DNA from: Neolentinus lepideus HHB14362 ss-1
Taxonomy: Eukaryota > Basidiomycota > Agaricomycetes > Gloeophyllales > Gloeophyllaceae
Reading direction: 5' to 3'
Length of the DNA: 64,000 bases
Assembly (NCBI GenBank): GCA_001632425.1
Contig: KV425578.1
Location: 45,411-109,410 of the forward strand
Shown here: piece after piece, positions 45,783 through 57,999 of the stretch
Position numbering within the stretch: the first letter of the stretch is position 1
Layout of the letters: each line of letters starts with the position of its first letter
Program-made: the position numbers and the translations under genes
The notes under the pieces: generated by a model
What the model saw: only the letters and a program-made list of their open reading frames with translations
Databases searched by the model: none
What the model was told of the DNA's origin: nothing

Positions 45783-47798
45783 ATGCTTAACATCGGCCAG
45801 CTGATCTGGGTGTCTGTACGACCACTGATTCGACTGTAAGCTCTGGTGACTCATTCAGAGCAAAAGAGAGAGCTAACTCGTCTACGCAAAGGGTCATTAC
45901 AGCCGGTTGTGGGTTCGCGATAACGAAGGCAGACATATTCCCACCCATCGCTGCCAGGGGAGCTGGTCAGATTGCATTGGTGCGTATATCTGTTATCAGT
46001 CTGAGATGCCGTAGGGAAACAAGGTATATCTGATATCTTACATGGACACCAGAATATCACCCTTCCGTCTCTTATGTTTTCTAAAATTATGTCGGCTTTC
46101 AACTCGGACAACATCTCCGCCCTAGGTGTGCACAAACCATATCCCCCCACCTTCTCTCGTTTCCTACCAGATCTCAAGAACTCACAAGACATGTATATGG
46201 TACCATAATCATATACTACCAATATTTCGTGGCTTTTTTCAGGCCCGCTGGTCCTCGTTGCTATGTTGTATGAAGTTGTGGGCATAGTCATGGCCTGGAT
46301 CATCAAGCAATTCTTTTGGGTGCCGCACCGATTTCGGCATGGCATTATCGTGGCTGGGGGATGGGGGAATTACGGTGATATTCGTAAGTTATTTCCATGT
46401 ATCCTCACTCAGGGATCCTAATCACCTTTCGTTCCACCGTCAGCTACTAGCGTTGTCATGAGCCTGACAGCTTCTGCTCCTTTCAATGGTACTTCGGATC
46501 AGAACCTGGCAGTAGCATACTGCGCGGCATTCATTTTTGTCTTCCTAGTACGCGAATGTGATTGTTCAACTTTCAAATTCCGTAAGCTGAATATGTCCTT
46601 ACAGATCACTTTGTTCCCGTGCGGAGCCCATCGGTGGATTGCCATGGACTTCAACGGCCCAGAAGTAACGGACGACGAAGTTCAAGAAGCCATGAGGTTG
46701 AAGAGACGAAGAATTTTCCACACTGTCTCACGTCCTCTATCCTTGCTCTCTAAGCGCATATCGCATCCGCACAAGGATTTGGAGAGCGCTCCTGGGCTCC
46801 GCGAAAAGTCTATTATCCAAGAGAAGCTAGACGAGGAGCGGGTACGAAGCAACAAGCATGTAAACTTTTACATTGATGATGCGACAACCGTCGTCGGCGG
46901 TCCATCACAAGTCCATTCTGCAGCTCACACCGAATTTATTCCGCCCCGCTTGGCGTCACCAACGCCGACAATCACCCATGCTGATACACCACACGCAGAG
47001 GTAGACACTGAACTGACCGTGAATCCACCAATGACTGGTTCTCTCCCCCCTGTTAACTCGCCTATCCCCTCTCTGACCCGCACACACCGCTTCCATTCGC
47101 AATTCGTCACTTTCCTCCGCTCCGTCTCGTCACCACCATCACTCGCCATCCTCATCGCCTTCCCGCTCGCACTCATCCGGCCACTTAAAGCCCTCTTCAT
47201 TGCTGTCGACAATTCCCCAATACCGAATGCCCCCGACGGCCAGCCGCCCCTCGCTTTTATCATGGATGCGGCGCAGTTTATTGGCGCTGCGTCCGTGCCG
47301 TTGGGGTTGATCTGCTTGGGCAGTGCTATGGCAAGGCTGAGGATGCCGAAGGGCGGGTTGGAGGGCTGGGCACGGCTGCCTGTCGGGGCAATTGGAACGC
47401 TGGCGGTGGGGAAGGTTCTCCTCATGCCAGTGCTTGGTGTGCTTATTTGTCAAGGGTTGACGAACGCTGGGGTGATCGCTAAGGATGATCATGTGCTGCG
47501 CTTCGTGTGTATGTGAGTATGCTGTTTCTCTTTGTGGCAGCGAGAGACGAGGCTAATATCTGGTGACAGATTTTTCTCGTGTCTTCCTACCGCGACAACA
47601 CAGGTCATTCCACTGATAATTTTCTGTATATTTCCCTGAATTCTGACATGCTCATTTCTGTACTAGATTCTCCTCACTCAAGTTTACTCGGGCACCGGGA
47701 CCGCTGAACACTTGTCTATTTTCCTCATCCCTCAGTATATCCTGATGTTCATCTCCATGGTCGTACTCACGGCGTACTCATTGAATCTTGTCTTCTAA
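45783..47798 (+). CDS. auxin-efflux-carrier (AEC/PIN-like) family membrane transporter
   Basis: This is a multi-pass membrane transporter of the AEC family (Membrane transport protein, related to plant PIN/PILS and yeast Ecm3). The ATG at 45783 opens MLNIGQLIWVSVRPLIRL. Short exons follow: VITAGCGFAITKADIFPP, AARGAGQIALNITLPSLMFS, NISALGPLVLVAMLYEVVGI, QFFWVPHRFRHGIIVAGGWG and NYGDIPTSVVMSLTASAPFN. A hydrophilic central loop (about 46660-47100) separates the N-terminal and C-terminal helix bundles. The second bundle contains IAFPLALIRPLKALF, FIGAASVPLGLICLGSAMAR, LLMPVLGVLICQGL, CLPTATTQ and VYSGTGTAEHLSIFLIPQYI. TAA at 47796-47798. The NYGD-PTS and P-T-A-T segments are family landmarks. The family is widespread in fungi and the cargo is not known, so the name does not prove auxin transport. 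It sits 359 bp downstream of FMO-C on the same strand. Confidence 0.85.
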
Positions 47799-48438
47799 TT
47801 CTCACTCTGTGGCCGAGTGGGAGGTGGAATTATTTTTCTTCGGGCTTAATCTGCACCACATAGATAGGCGTTATAGATTTCCATTTTAGATTTTGTTCTG
47901 TCTTCCGCCACTGAGGATATCTTCGTGTTACCTAGCATCAGGTCTGTCTGTCCTTGATCCAGTCTCGTTTCAAACCGATGCTGAGGATTCGGCTTGTGCC
48001 GGACTCACGCGGAGCGCACATGGCGGGTGGCTGAAGCGTAATTAGAGGCAAGAGGAATTATTCTTCTATTCCGGACGCAATATGTTGGATACGACGGACT
48101 CTCCTATATAAACCACTACCTAATCAAACATATATAAAAGACGGCGTAGCTAGAGAGGCTCTGCAGAGCACACTTAATTTCGACTGCGTTCTTGCGCTCT
48201 CTTTCCTCTTTTGTACGGGGTGACTGACTGGTGATGTTCTGTCACGCTCTCCGTCATGATCCACGCTCTTCTCCGCCACATTGATTAATATTCCCACGGC
48301 TCTAATAATTGGACTACTAGTTGCTCAGCCTCAGCACTCAGCACTGAGTACTCAGTCGCTTGCCTTGCCTCTCTTTGTCCTCGAGCTTTTCGCTTCTTTT
48401 GCTCTATATCTCATGTGGAGAGATAAGGGGCAACTACA
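47799..48438. other. intergenic upstream of the OSBP gene
   Basis: These 640 bp hold the carrier 3' flank and the OSBP promoter and leader. TATATAAAC and TATATAAAAG motifs lie near 48105 and 48130. A CAGCACTCAGCACTGAGTACTCAG-type repeat (shortened units CAGCACT/GAGTACT) is at 48333-48356. No gene was recognised. Confidence 0.5.
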
Positions 48439-51400
48439 ATGAGTAGCTCCTCCCATCGTTCGTTGCGCAGTGGGGATGCGGGTGCTGTAGAACCGCTGTA
48501 CCAGGTCAAGCTATTGTCAGCACTTCGGAGTGGTATGCATTGATTGTATCCAATCAAATGAAGCTGAATGATGACATTATGACAAGGCGACCCTGCTTTG
48601 ATCCACCCATTCCTTACTGAGATTGCCCGAGACCGACGAAAGTCGGAGGAAGGCGGCGTGGACGTTGGTGCGGCGGCCCTACACTTAGCCATCCGATGTG
48701 CCAGCTGTAAGTCCAGGCAAGTCGGTGTACTACAAGGAACTAAGATGGATGCGCTGTAGGTGATACCGTTGCTCTGCTTCTGTCTCACCGTTCAATATCC
48801 CCGAACGCGGTGCATCCACCTGGGTCAGGGACCACCGCACTCCACCTGGCCGCATCTCTAGGTCGAACGGACGTGGTGAAGTTGTTGTTAGAGCAGGATG
48901 GAATAGACGATGTTCTTAGGGATAGTCATAGAAGAAATTGTTTAGATGTGGCGAAAGGAAAGGAAGTAATTCATGCAATACAGGGTGTGTTCTATCATCT
49001 CTCACTGGCTTAACAGAGGCTGAAATATCTGCAGACTCGCGTTCCTTCCTTAATGCGCAATATCTATCTCTTCTACACTCATACATATCTTCGGCGCATC
49101 TCCAGTCGCCTCCTGCTGCTCTCCTAGCACTGCTCGAGTCACCGAGAGTGAAGCTGATTGACCTGTCGCACATCGAGGAAAGCTCAGGCACGACCATCCT
49201 TCACGAAGCAGCCAGAAGAAAGGACTTAAGACTCGTTGAACTGGCGGTACGTGCTGGTGCGGACGTGTTTGCCCGCGACAGGAAGGGTCATGTCGTCGGG
49301 CATGGGTTGCCGAAGGATGACCGGGTTCGAGTCTTCCTAAGACAATGTAAGTCTAGATACAATTTCTTTGACTGTCACCTGACCACTCCCAGTCACCAAT
49401 CATGATACGACGCTGCTGGACGATGTCCCCTTGGTGGAGCCACCGACACTGAAAGGGTACCTGAGCAAGTACACGAACGTCGCGCGAGGCTACAATTCGC
49501 GGTGGTTCGTGCTCAAGGATGGTGTACTCTCATGCAAGTTATCTCACGTTCTACTGTGGACCACTGGCTGATCAGGATCCGCAGACTACCGTCACCAGGG
49601 CGACGAGAACATCGCGAGCCGAGGGTCGATCGCGATGAAGAATGCAGTGCTGAAGATCACGCCGGGTGGCGAGCGGCTGCGCTTCGAGGTGCACAGCACG
49701 CCCCCGCGCGGGCATTCGGGCCAGCAGAAGTGGTACCTCAAAGCGAATCACCCGGTTGAGGCGGCTCGATGGATTCAAGCCATTGGGCGGAGTATTGACT
49801 GGGCAAGGAAGCATGACGGAGACAATGGCAGTGATAGCGGGAGTAGGCGGAGTGTCGATGGGGAGGTTGGGCTAGCAAGTATTAGCAAGGTCAGCGGGAG
49901 CAGCTTGCGGGTGTCAGTGTATGCAACTGGGACTGTCAAGACCAAAAGATGGGAGGGCAGCGGTGTGGAGTCAGCTGCCGATGATGACGATGGGCCTTCG
50001 AGTTTTAGGCAGGAGATGGAGCATCACGATCGGCAGTACGAAACCGGGGCTGAAGATGACGAGTCCTCTGCTGCAGAGTCGATGAATAGGGTGCCACCGC
50101 ATGAAGCACAGTTTGAACTTCAAGGTAACTCTATCGCAGCACAGATTGATTTGACAGCGCAGCTTCTCTCGAAGCTACTGGGCTCCCCTGACCCAGAACT
50201 CAAGCATGCGCTGAAAGATTCGGTGTCGATGGTACAGAGTATGTTTAATGAGTATTCGCAGATGGCGAAAGATAGGGAGGAGTGGTGGAAAGCCAAGCTG
50301 AACAGGGAGAAAAAGAGGCAAGATGTTTGGGAGGAGTCTCTCAGGGCCGTCGTAAAAGAAGGGGAGCTGTTGGAGAATGAACTGCGGAATAGGTCGAGGC
50401 GCAAGAGCCGTTTACTCGATGCTGGTTCTGTGAGCGAAGGGATGGGCACCGTCAAGCAAAGGCCGTCGTCGTCGGCCTTGACTTCACCACAGTCTACGTC
50501 TGCGGTGTCTACCGCTGCCCAATCTCTCTTCGTGTCTGCCGTGGAATCGCAGGCTGAGTCCGAGGCTGCAATATCCCTTTCTTCCCCTCCTGCAGCTCCT
50601 GGCTCGTCGACGACTGTGCGATCACCTGGACGGCAGTACCCTCTTTCTATCATTCCTTCACCAGGCGCTGTGGAAAATGAAATCGACACCGACGAGGAGG
50701 ACGAGTTCTTTGACGCCATCGAGTCTAATGCTCTTCCGAATCTGGTCATCAGCCAGTCTCTTGCGCACGGCCATCCTACGATTCCTTTAGCATCACTCAA
50801 ATATCTCAACGTGGAGCAATACTCCGGTTATCGACAGCTGAGAAGTCATTTACCTATCGATGCCGATAATAGACCGTCGACCAGCCTTTGGGCCGTCCTC
50901 AAACATAGCATAGGGAAGGACTTGACGAAAATCAGTTTCCCGGTATTCTTTAACGAGCCCACCAGCATGTTGCAGCGAATGGTGAGCGAGGTCCCAGTTA
51001 TTGCGGCATCTCTAACTGGCTGTCTTTGTTTCTGTCAGGCGGAGGATATGGAGTTTTCGGAATGCTGTGCGTTTCCCAAACGTGTTTTGCTCTATAAGCC
51101 GGTCTGAGACGAGGTATGCAGTGGACGCGGCGGCCACAGAAGAAGATCCTCATCGTAGGATCGCGTTCGTGGCAGCATTCGCGATGTCCAATTACTCATC
51201 GACGATAGGGCGTATTGCTAAACCATTCAATCCGATGCTGGTTCGTCCTGACCGTAAAATGCTGCACTGCATGACTGACATGTGCCTGTAGAACGAAACC
51301 TTCGAATATGTCAGGTTAGACAAAGAATATCGATACGTCTCAGAGCAAGTGAGCCATCATCCACCCATCTCTGCGTGTTGGGCCGAAAGTCCATCGTGGA

Positions 51401-52413
51401 ATTATTACGGCGAGGTAGTATTATCTCGTCATACACCTTCGTAATTTGCGGACTGATTGTCTATTTATTAAGGTCGACGCGCAGAACAAATTCATGGGCA
51501 AATCTTTCGAAATCAGACCAACGGGAATTGCCCATGCTGATCTGCTCATCCCCCAGGAATGGTGTCCCGACTATCCGGACGCACCTACTCTGCGCGGCAA
51601 GGGCAAAGTAATAGAGCATTTCTCCTGGAAGAAGGTTACGACAAGCGTTTCTGGCTTCATACTCGGTCAACCGACCATTGACCATTACGGTGACATGATC
51701 GTAAGCAGCTTGTTATCATTGATGTAGAGTGCAATTGTCGATTTCCAAACTAGGTCACAAATCATAGAACCGGCGATCAATGTGTTCTCACTTTCAAGCC
51801 CAGAGGTTGGCGAGGAAGAGATGCCTACGAAATTTGCGGTTACGTCTCGGATTCTGACGGCAATGTAACGTATGAAATCGCTGGAAGATGGAATAGTCAG
51901 CTGGTCGCTCGCCGAGCTGGGACAGGAATTGGGTCCCTCCACCCTGACGTGTCCATTAGCGGTCCATCCTCGCCTACGTCGAAGCCCGAATATATTCTCC
52001 TGTGGAGAAACTCTGAGAAGCCACCGACTCCGTTCAATCTCACGCCATTTGCTATCACGTTGAACGATTGCCCTCCGACTCTACGTCCGTACTTGTGCAA
52101 TACTGACTGTCGCTTGCGCCCTGATCAACGTGCCTTTGAAACGGGCAAATACGAGAGAGCCAACGATTTGAAGAACAAGCAGGAGGAGCTGCAGCGGGCG
52201 ACAAGAAAGGCAAGGGAGGAGGGCAGGCTACCTCCTCATAGGCCGCGTTGGTTTAGTGCACAGAGGGAGCCTGACACTGGCGAGAGGGTCTGGGCACCGA
52301 GCAGGGTAGGGGATGCTGTTGAGTATTGGGTTGAGAGAGAACGTATCTGGAAAGAAGGTGGCGGCGCCCAATGGAAGGATGTGGATAAGATATTCATTGA
52401 CGATGAGCCTTGA
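48439..52413 (+). CDS. oxysterol-binding protein with ankyrin repeats and PH domain (Osh1/Osh2-like)
   Basis: This is a lipid-transfer protein acting at membrane contact sites between ER and Golgi, vacuole or plasma membrane. The start MSSSSHRSLRSGDAGAVEPL is at 48439. Ankyrin repeats include AALHLAIRCASCDTVALLLS, TTALHLAASLGRTDVVKLLL and TTILHEAARRKDLRLVELAV. A PH domain follows (LKGYLSKYTNVARGYNSRWF, VLKDGVLS, then KNAVLKI, RFEVHS, KWYLKANHPVEAARWIQAIG). A Ser/acidic linker contains a coiled coil (about 50220-50400) and an FFAT-like EDEFFDAIES at 50698-50727. The OSBP domain carries WAVLKHSIGKDLTKISFPVF, FNPMLNETFEY and the fingerprint EQVSHHPPISACWAE. It ends WKDVDKIFIDDEP at 52413. The ankyrin-PH-FFAT-ORD order is that of Osh1/Osh2. 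The gene looks intact. Confidence 0.9.
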
Positions 52414-54272
52414 ACCTTGGACTATTGTAACTTGCATGTGTATAAATTTTGTTGTTTTATTACGGATATCCTACAGTAGCGCACCCACTTGATGTTGCAG
52501 TATATAAATTCCATACGTAATTTCCCGAGGGATCAAAGGTCCTGTAAAAACTGCCATGTCCTACAACAAAACATGCACTTAGAGGGCCGAAATCAGAACT
52601 CAAGACTGTGTTCTAGTGTTCAAGACAATACATTCCAGTCTTATGGTGTGTCTCCGTTCCGAAAAATGTTTGAAAGCATTGCCAAGCCATGCTGATCCTG
52701 GATAGGCGGAATTCCTTCCCACAGTCCACCCACAACCCGGAAGAGTGGCTCTGCTTCGGGCGACCAATCTTCGACTTCATCAAGCGAAGTGAACAGTGTC
52801 TAGTGCGTGTTGCTTGATATCTCATGGAAAGCCCGTTTCACTAACAGCGCTAGTACTCAACAATACAGTGTGTACCAGATCAGAGAATTCTACTACAGAT
52901 GCAGACAGAAAATGTCTCGTTTCAGTCCTTTCTGTTGGAATTCGGGATTCGGGTCGAGCTCGCGTGCGAGCATGTGGTCGAGAAGGTTGGCGCCGGAGGC
53001 GCCCATATTCGGGATGATAAGAAAATCGTATATAAGACTTGTATTTACGGGTTGTACAGTACGCGATTCCCCTTCGGGCAACCGACCGCTCGGGGCAAGC
53101 GCGCCCGCATCGTATCGATCTTCGGTTGATTTCTTCACTTTCTCCTGTTGCTACTTAGTTTGATAATATTTGACGTCGAACAACATTCGCAGGGAGGGCG
53201 TGGAGAAAGTCTTTAAGATCTTGCTGGACAACGCCATAAGTCTGTGCAATGCTACTGCGATGCACACCATTAGGAGGATCAGAATGCCTTTGCTAGTCCA
53301 GAAAGTGCTGACTTGGGAGAGGTGAAGGTGAATGAATTACAGAGGCTGCTGCTCGATTTGTACGTGCGGCCTCAGTTTCTATCAACCTTCTCACATTGCA
53401 TAGCCGCAAAGTGCAAGATGAGAAAGGGACACCGCCAAGACCATGTCCACTATACCTCTCAAATTCGTGCCCGACCTGATGGAGTTTCCTCCCAGAGCAT
53501 TCAAGGAAGATTTTCATCGGGAGACAGATACTAGTACTGCTGCTGGCCCCTCAGATCGACAATGGGACAGTGAGAAACGCAAGGACGAGAGCGGGTGTCC
53601 CAAGAGTAGTAAGAAGAGGAAGACGAGCAGTCAATCGAAGACAAGCCTGATTACTGCCGCCGCTGATGACGCGAATTCCTCTCATCCCAATCACGTCCGA
53701 GATCCTGACATGAGATCAACTGCAGCCAACGCTTCCTTCAAATGTTCAGGTGGCTATACATGCTGCCGGACGACTCTCGTCTTCGGTTGCCATCAATCAT
53801 TCATTACAAGTTGTCGTCGTCGGTTCGTGCTCATACCTCTGCTTCCATTAAAGTTATTGACACATTCTTATAGATAATATCATGTGGCATTGGTGGTTCG
53901 ATCGTGGAGGAGCAATTCAGTCTCATGGCTTGGACTTCATCAAATATCTTCCGAAACAAGATTCTTCGCGAGCTAATCACGGAAACTACTTTCCTTGCAC
54001 AGCATATGGATTTCGTCGATTATTTAAGCTCGGTCATAATTCGCTCAGCCTGCTCCCTCTAAATAAATATTGCTGCGAAGCTATATTATCAGGACGTGAG
54101 GCCGGGTGATGATGCGTCCTAGAAGGCTGGATGTCACACGGCGATGCGAGAACCAGAGTTCGCCCAACCTAAACTCCACCCATTAATATTGCACCCATAA
54201 TAAATTCCAGCACAAGAATATACACAGCTGATTTATCGAGCAGGTTGGTATAGTTAACAAGAGTACAGCGCT
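52414..54272. other. intergenic with possible unplaced exons
   Basis: No family was recognised over about 1.9 kb. Protein-like stretches exist but do not form a secure gene. On minus, 52641-52800 (SLDEVEDWSPEAEPLFRVVG, GLWEGIPPIQDQHGLAM) and 52893-53040 (MGASGANLLDHMLARELDPN) may be exons of a small gene or a remnant. On plus, 53304-54062 may hold another gene; it is listed separately. Confidence 0.35.
53304..54062 (+). CDS. possible unrecognised Lys/Ser-rich protein
   Basis: This is a tentative multi-exon gene. Protein-like pieces are [20 protein letters not shown] (53316-53375), then [20 protein letters not shown] with a basic, Ser-rich stretch [15 protein letters not shown] (53464-53650). 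Last comes [20 protein letters not shown] with [20 protein letters not shown], ending in TAA at 54060-54062. A stretch upstream (VEKVFKILLDNAISLCNATA, 53200-53260) may belong to it. I could not place all introns or a start, and no domain is recognisable; the basic stretch could be a nuclear localisation signal. It may also be a decayed gene. Bounds are approximate. Confidence 0.3.
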
Positions 54273-56886
54273 TCATGCGCCGTATCTATTCCCATTCCAT
54301 GCACCTTCTAACCGTGCTTTTATCTCTGCAGTAAACAATGAGCGGCAAGTAGAAGGGGCTGAACGAAAAGGACTCACGAAGCGCCAGATGTCTAGAGTGG
54401 AATCTGCACATAGCGAGATTGCCTTCATAGAAGACAACGTTAGCCACTTGTATGGGTGAGAAAATAAAAGCGTGCGTACCCATCATGTACCACATGTTCG
54501 GGATGCCAATGTCGCGCCATGCTCCGTTGATCTCGCCCTCCTCGCTAATACCCCAGATAGGCCTTAACTTGTCGGCGACTTTGTCACCCAAGACCCGTAT
54601 CACGGCAGCTCGTGGATCGTCATATCTGTATATACTTTATCAGAGAGCGGACAGTGACAGGCACATTGATGGAAACACCCACCCAGTCGCTGTGATGACC
54701 ACATCAGCAGGCAGCTCGCTACCGTCCTCAAACTTGATACCGGTCTTTGTGAACCGCTCGATGGGACTGTCATTCTTCAGTTTGATCTTTCCGTCCACGA
54801 TCAACTGACTAGCGCCGACATCTGCGTAACGATGAGTGCGCCCACGAGGAACAAATCAGAATGAAATGACTCGCCGAGATAGTACCCGCCTGCTCTATTC
54901 CAGGCCAGATAAAGGAAGCCTGAGCCGTCTTCTCCCCAGCCAAGCTTGAATCCCTTCTTCTGCAGACCGTCCAGCAACTCCCTATACACTTTATTCAGTG
55001 CCGCTCTCCCAGCCCTGCTTTGGTTATCAGACACACTTATCAGCCTCAGCAATATCTCTCGTGACCCTCTGGTGCATCAATTTCATGAGCGGGTTGGGGA
55101 ATGAAGCATTGATTCTGTCAGCGATGTCGGTAGGCGGCGCAGTTTCCGAGTACAAAGCTGCAGAACACATTGAGCATCGTTCGGTCCTAGGCTAAGATAG
55201 ATTACTCACGTCCGAGCAACCGCGGCATGCCTTCCTTCGTAGTCATGATGTAGGTCGCACTCCGCTGGTACATGGTGACATCTGCAGCTACCCTGTGAGG
55301 ACACTGGATTTCTGATCGAAGGAGTGCACTGACCTACGCCATGCTCTACGTGTTCGGTGCAAATATCGTGTGCTGTAGGTTTTGACTGCATCAGTTCGCC
55401 GATTGGAAGGCGGACATATAATGATACCCACCAGACGTGCATGCCCCGATCACGACGACTTTCTTCCCGACATGGTTGCGCGCGCTCTTATGCTGTGCCG
55501 AATGTATAATCTTCCCTTCGAATTCATCCTTTGGACGGTTAGCTGTGTAGGTCCGTTTACCTAGATCACTATGTCTTACCATCCCAGGATACTTGGGCAT
55601 CTTCGGCGCTCCGCCGCCAAACCCGAGTGCGAAGACGAGATGATCCACCGTGAAAGTACGCTCGGGTCCGTTCTCACCGCGTCGTACGACGACGGTCCAT
55701 TTCTTCGTCATTTCATCTTGATCTATCTTCACAGGTGTCGATGATGTCCAAACGTTGAGCTCCAACTGGTGCGCGTAGGACTCGAGCCAATCTGCGAGCT
55801 GGGAGGAGATCTGTAAGTAGGGCTGTACGATATAGTGCCGTACGGTCTGGTCTACCTTCATTGCCGGAGTATACACAGGCCATGTAGCAGGGAATCTGAT
55901 AAACGAAAGATGACATCACAAGTTGGGATCTCGAGGAAGTACAGTCTTACGGTAAATATGGCATGTGATCATACCCTGTACGTCAATCATCAAAATTATA
56001 TCAGTGGAACAGATTGACGAGATTGATCAAACTTCTACTCACAGACAGGGTCATGGAGACAGAGCGCTTCGTACCGAGTTCTCCAGTTATGGCCAATCCT
56101 CGGATGTCGCTCTACGACGAGAGAAGGAACATCAAGATACTTTAATCTCGCCGCAATCTCCAGACCGCTTTGTCCACCGCCTATGATGAGCACTTTCGGC
56201 TCTTCATCGACGAAATCGATTTCTCTTTCCCGCTTCTCCAACCATTTACCGTGGTTGGGCATCTGCTCGCGGAGCGGACCTGTCTTCTCCGGGAAGCCCT
56301 TGAGCTCCTCGAGGTTCGTCAGCACGGCATGCGCCTTCCAAACCAATCTGCCATCAGATGTCGGAGTAGGCACGAGACGGAAGACGCCTGACGCCCGTCC
56401 GGCGTCAGCCTCGAAGGAAAATAGTGCTTGGATCCATGCAATATCGGGATACGGGCGCTGCAGTTCCACAGTGGCGTCGTTCAGTTTGAAGGAGGAGAGC
56501 TTGGATAGAGCAAGCCGATCACTAAGGAAAGACTTGATGCGAAGAGTACTTTGGAAAATGCGGAAATCCCAAGTCATGACAAGCAAATCTCGCCAGAACG
56601 CATCGTCGACGAGCAGAGAGCACAAACCATCCACGTCTGCCGTCTGGGCATAGTTTGCAAAGGAAAGTAGCCAGGACGCAGCAATGCCTTTCTCGTCAAT
56701 GATGTCAGGTAGTTCTCGAATGCCGAGCTTGTCGAGTGTAGGCAGAGTCGGCTTGCCGGAGGAAGGGTTCAACACGAGGTTCTCAAGCCCTTTGATAATG
56801 CTCTGTGGGCCAAGTTCGGCATCGTGGAGACGAAGCTTGTCCATCACAGGCAAAGCAAGTGTTGCGGAAGAAATAGTGGTCACCAT
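54273..56886 (-). CDS. FMO-D: flavin-containing monooxygenase
   Basis: This is the third intact paralogue of the local FMO family. The ATG at 56886 (MVTTISSATLALPVMDKLRL) is preferred over the in-frame ATG at 56922, because a TATAAAGTCG box at 56929-56934 is only 7 bp from the latter but 43 bp from the former. The NTF2-like lead (SFANYAQTADVDGLCSLLVD, FWRDLLVMTWDFRIF) precedes the FAD motif [39 protein letters not shown], then ISSQLADWLESYAHQLELNV, FEGKIIHSAQHK, VVVIGACTSG, HDICTEHVEHGV, DVGASQLIVDGKIKLKND and DVVITATG. The C-terminus IKARLEGAWNGNRYGA ends at TGA 54273-54275. All exons join in frame. GHNWRTRY replaces GDNWRTRY of the other copies. It is divergent in orientation from FMO-C. 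Confidence 0.87.
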
Positions 56887-56928
56887 AGTTGGGCCCTGTC
56901 GAGGATAAGCCGACCTTCTCATCTCGAC

Positions 56929-56934
56929 TTTATA
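56929..56934 (-). promoter_or_regulatory. TATA box of FMO-D
   Basis: TATAAA followed by GTCG, identical to the FMO-A core, lies 43 bp upstream of the chosen start codon. It decides the start of this gene. Confidence 0.6.
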
Positions 56935-57999
56935 TCTAGATCAGCTTAGGTTTCGTTGAACTGAAGTTACGTCTCTGCATTCCTTTCCACTGCCTTGGTC
57001 TTTCCTTGGCGGTGTGTTTCCCCATACATGAGTCACGTATAGCCATCATATGACCTCCTTCTCTCCACGTCCTTCTTTCCACGTCGGCACAGCGTAACGG
57101 CCGAGGTAATTTTATAGGACCCGATAGTCATTAGAATGATCGATTCTTTTGACGGAACGGACTCAACGGAATACCTGACAGGCATTCTCAGAGCTAAGAA
57201 TGTCCTCGTGAGAGATACAGGCATCCAATCGAGGGCGATACCCTGAGCAACAAGTAAGACAAGCAGTCCAATGACCTTCCTCAACAGGTCAGATGCATTA
57301 TTGTTGACTATGAGTGTATGACAATCTGGCCCGGCTAGGAAGAGACAAGCGCAGGATTCGCTCGTACTTACCATCGAAGGCACGGATATCCAGATCCACG
57401 GATCAAGTGACCATAGCGGACTTGCAGAGGAGGTGCACGAAGTCGCGTCAATTACAGACGAGACACGCAGTTCAAGTCGGCCCTAGCAGACATGACAGGC
57501 TCTGCTAGATATGCTGCCTCTCTGTAGGACGTAATCTGAGTGTATGGAGTACTGGAGAGAAGCGACTCACGAGCAAGGCACAAGTCACAAATTGCAGTAA
57601 CGTCACACTGCGAATGCATGAAGACCATAATATCCTGCTTCTGCATCCACAATCGACCTGTACCCAAGTCCCAGAGGAATGCTCTGTAGTAGTTCATGAT
57701 CCTCAAAAGTTTCTGATGTCGTACTTTTGGCTCTGACTCGGCTCTGCTTGTCGAATCCTCTGGGCTCGATATATCGGAAGACATAACCATCTAGGAAATA
57801 TGGGTCCTCGAAGATGCTTCTCTTCACTGGGGTATTCAGAGGCCTATGCTGGTAGGCAATAAACAGCGAACAACTTCTTAAGTGGCTTCCAGGCGTCTAC
57901 ACAGGGGGATTCGCCTGGGGCTATTTATACAACTGCTGTGTGAGTATATAAGGGACTGCGTGCTAAGCCGCGTGTTTGCATTGCTTTCCTCCGCTCACT
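56935..57999. other. intergenic between FMO-D and the secreted-protein pair
   Basis: About 1.1 kb with no recognised gene. Open frames on minus at 57452-57790 and 57603-57827 look partly protein-like but start with GTG or lack any family motif. A TATATAAGG box near 57947 is about 50 bp upstream of the ATG at 58000. Confidence 0.45.

Noticed and set aside
45783..47798. Naming the AEC-family carrier an auxin exporter
   Set aside because: The family is general in fungi and cargo cannot be read from sequence; only the family name is used.
49315..49340. GGGTTCGAGTCTT, considered as a tRNA B-box
   Set aside because: It is inside the OSBP ankyrin-coding exon and has no matching A-box or cloverleaf.
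52893..53138. 81-codon minus frame
   Set aside because: The frame opens with GTG, has only a late ATG and no confident exon partners; kept only as a note in the intergenic entry.
57452..57827. Two overlapping minus frames of 112 and 75 codons
   Set aside because: No motif, non-ATG start for one, and no clear splice partners.
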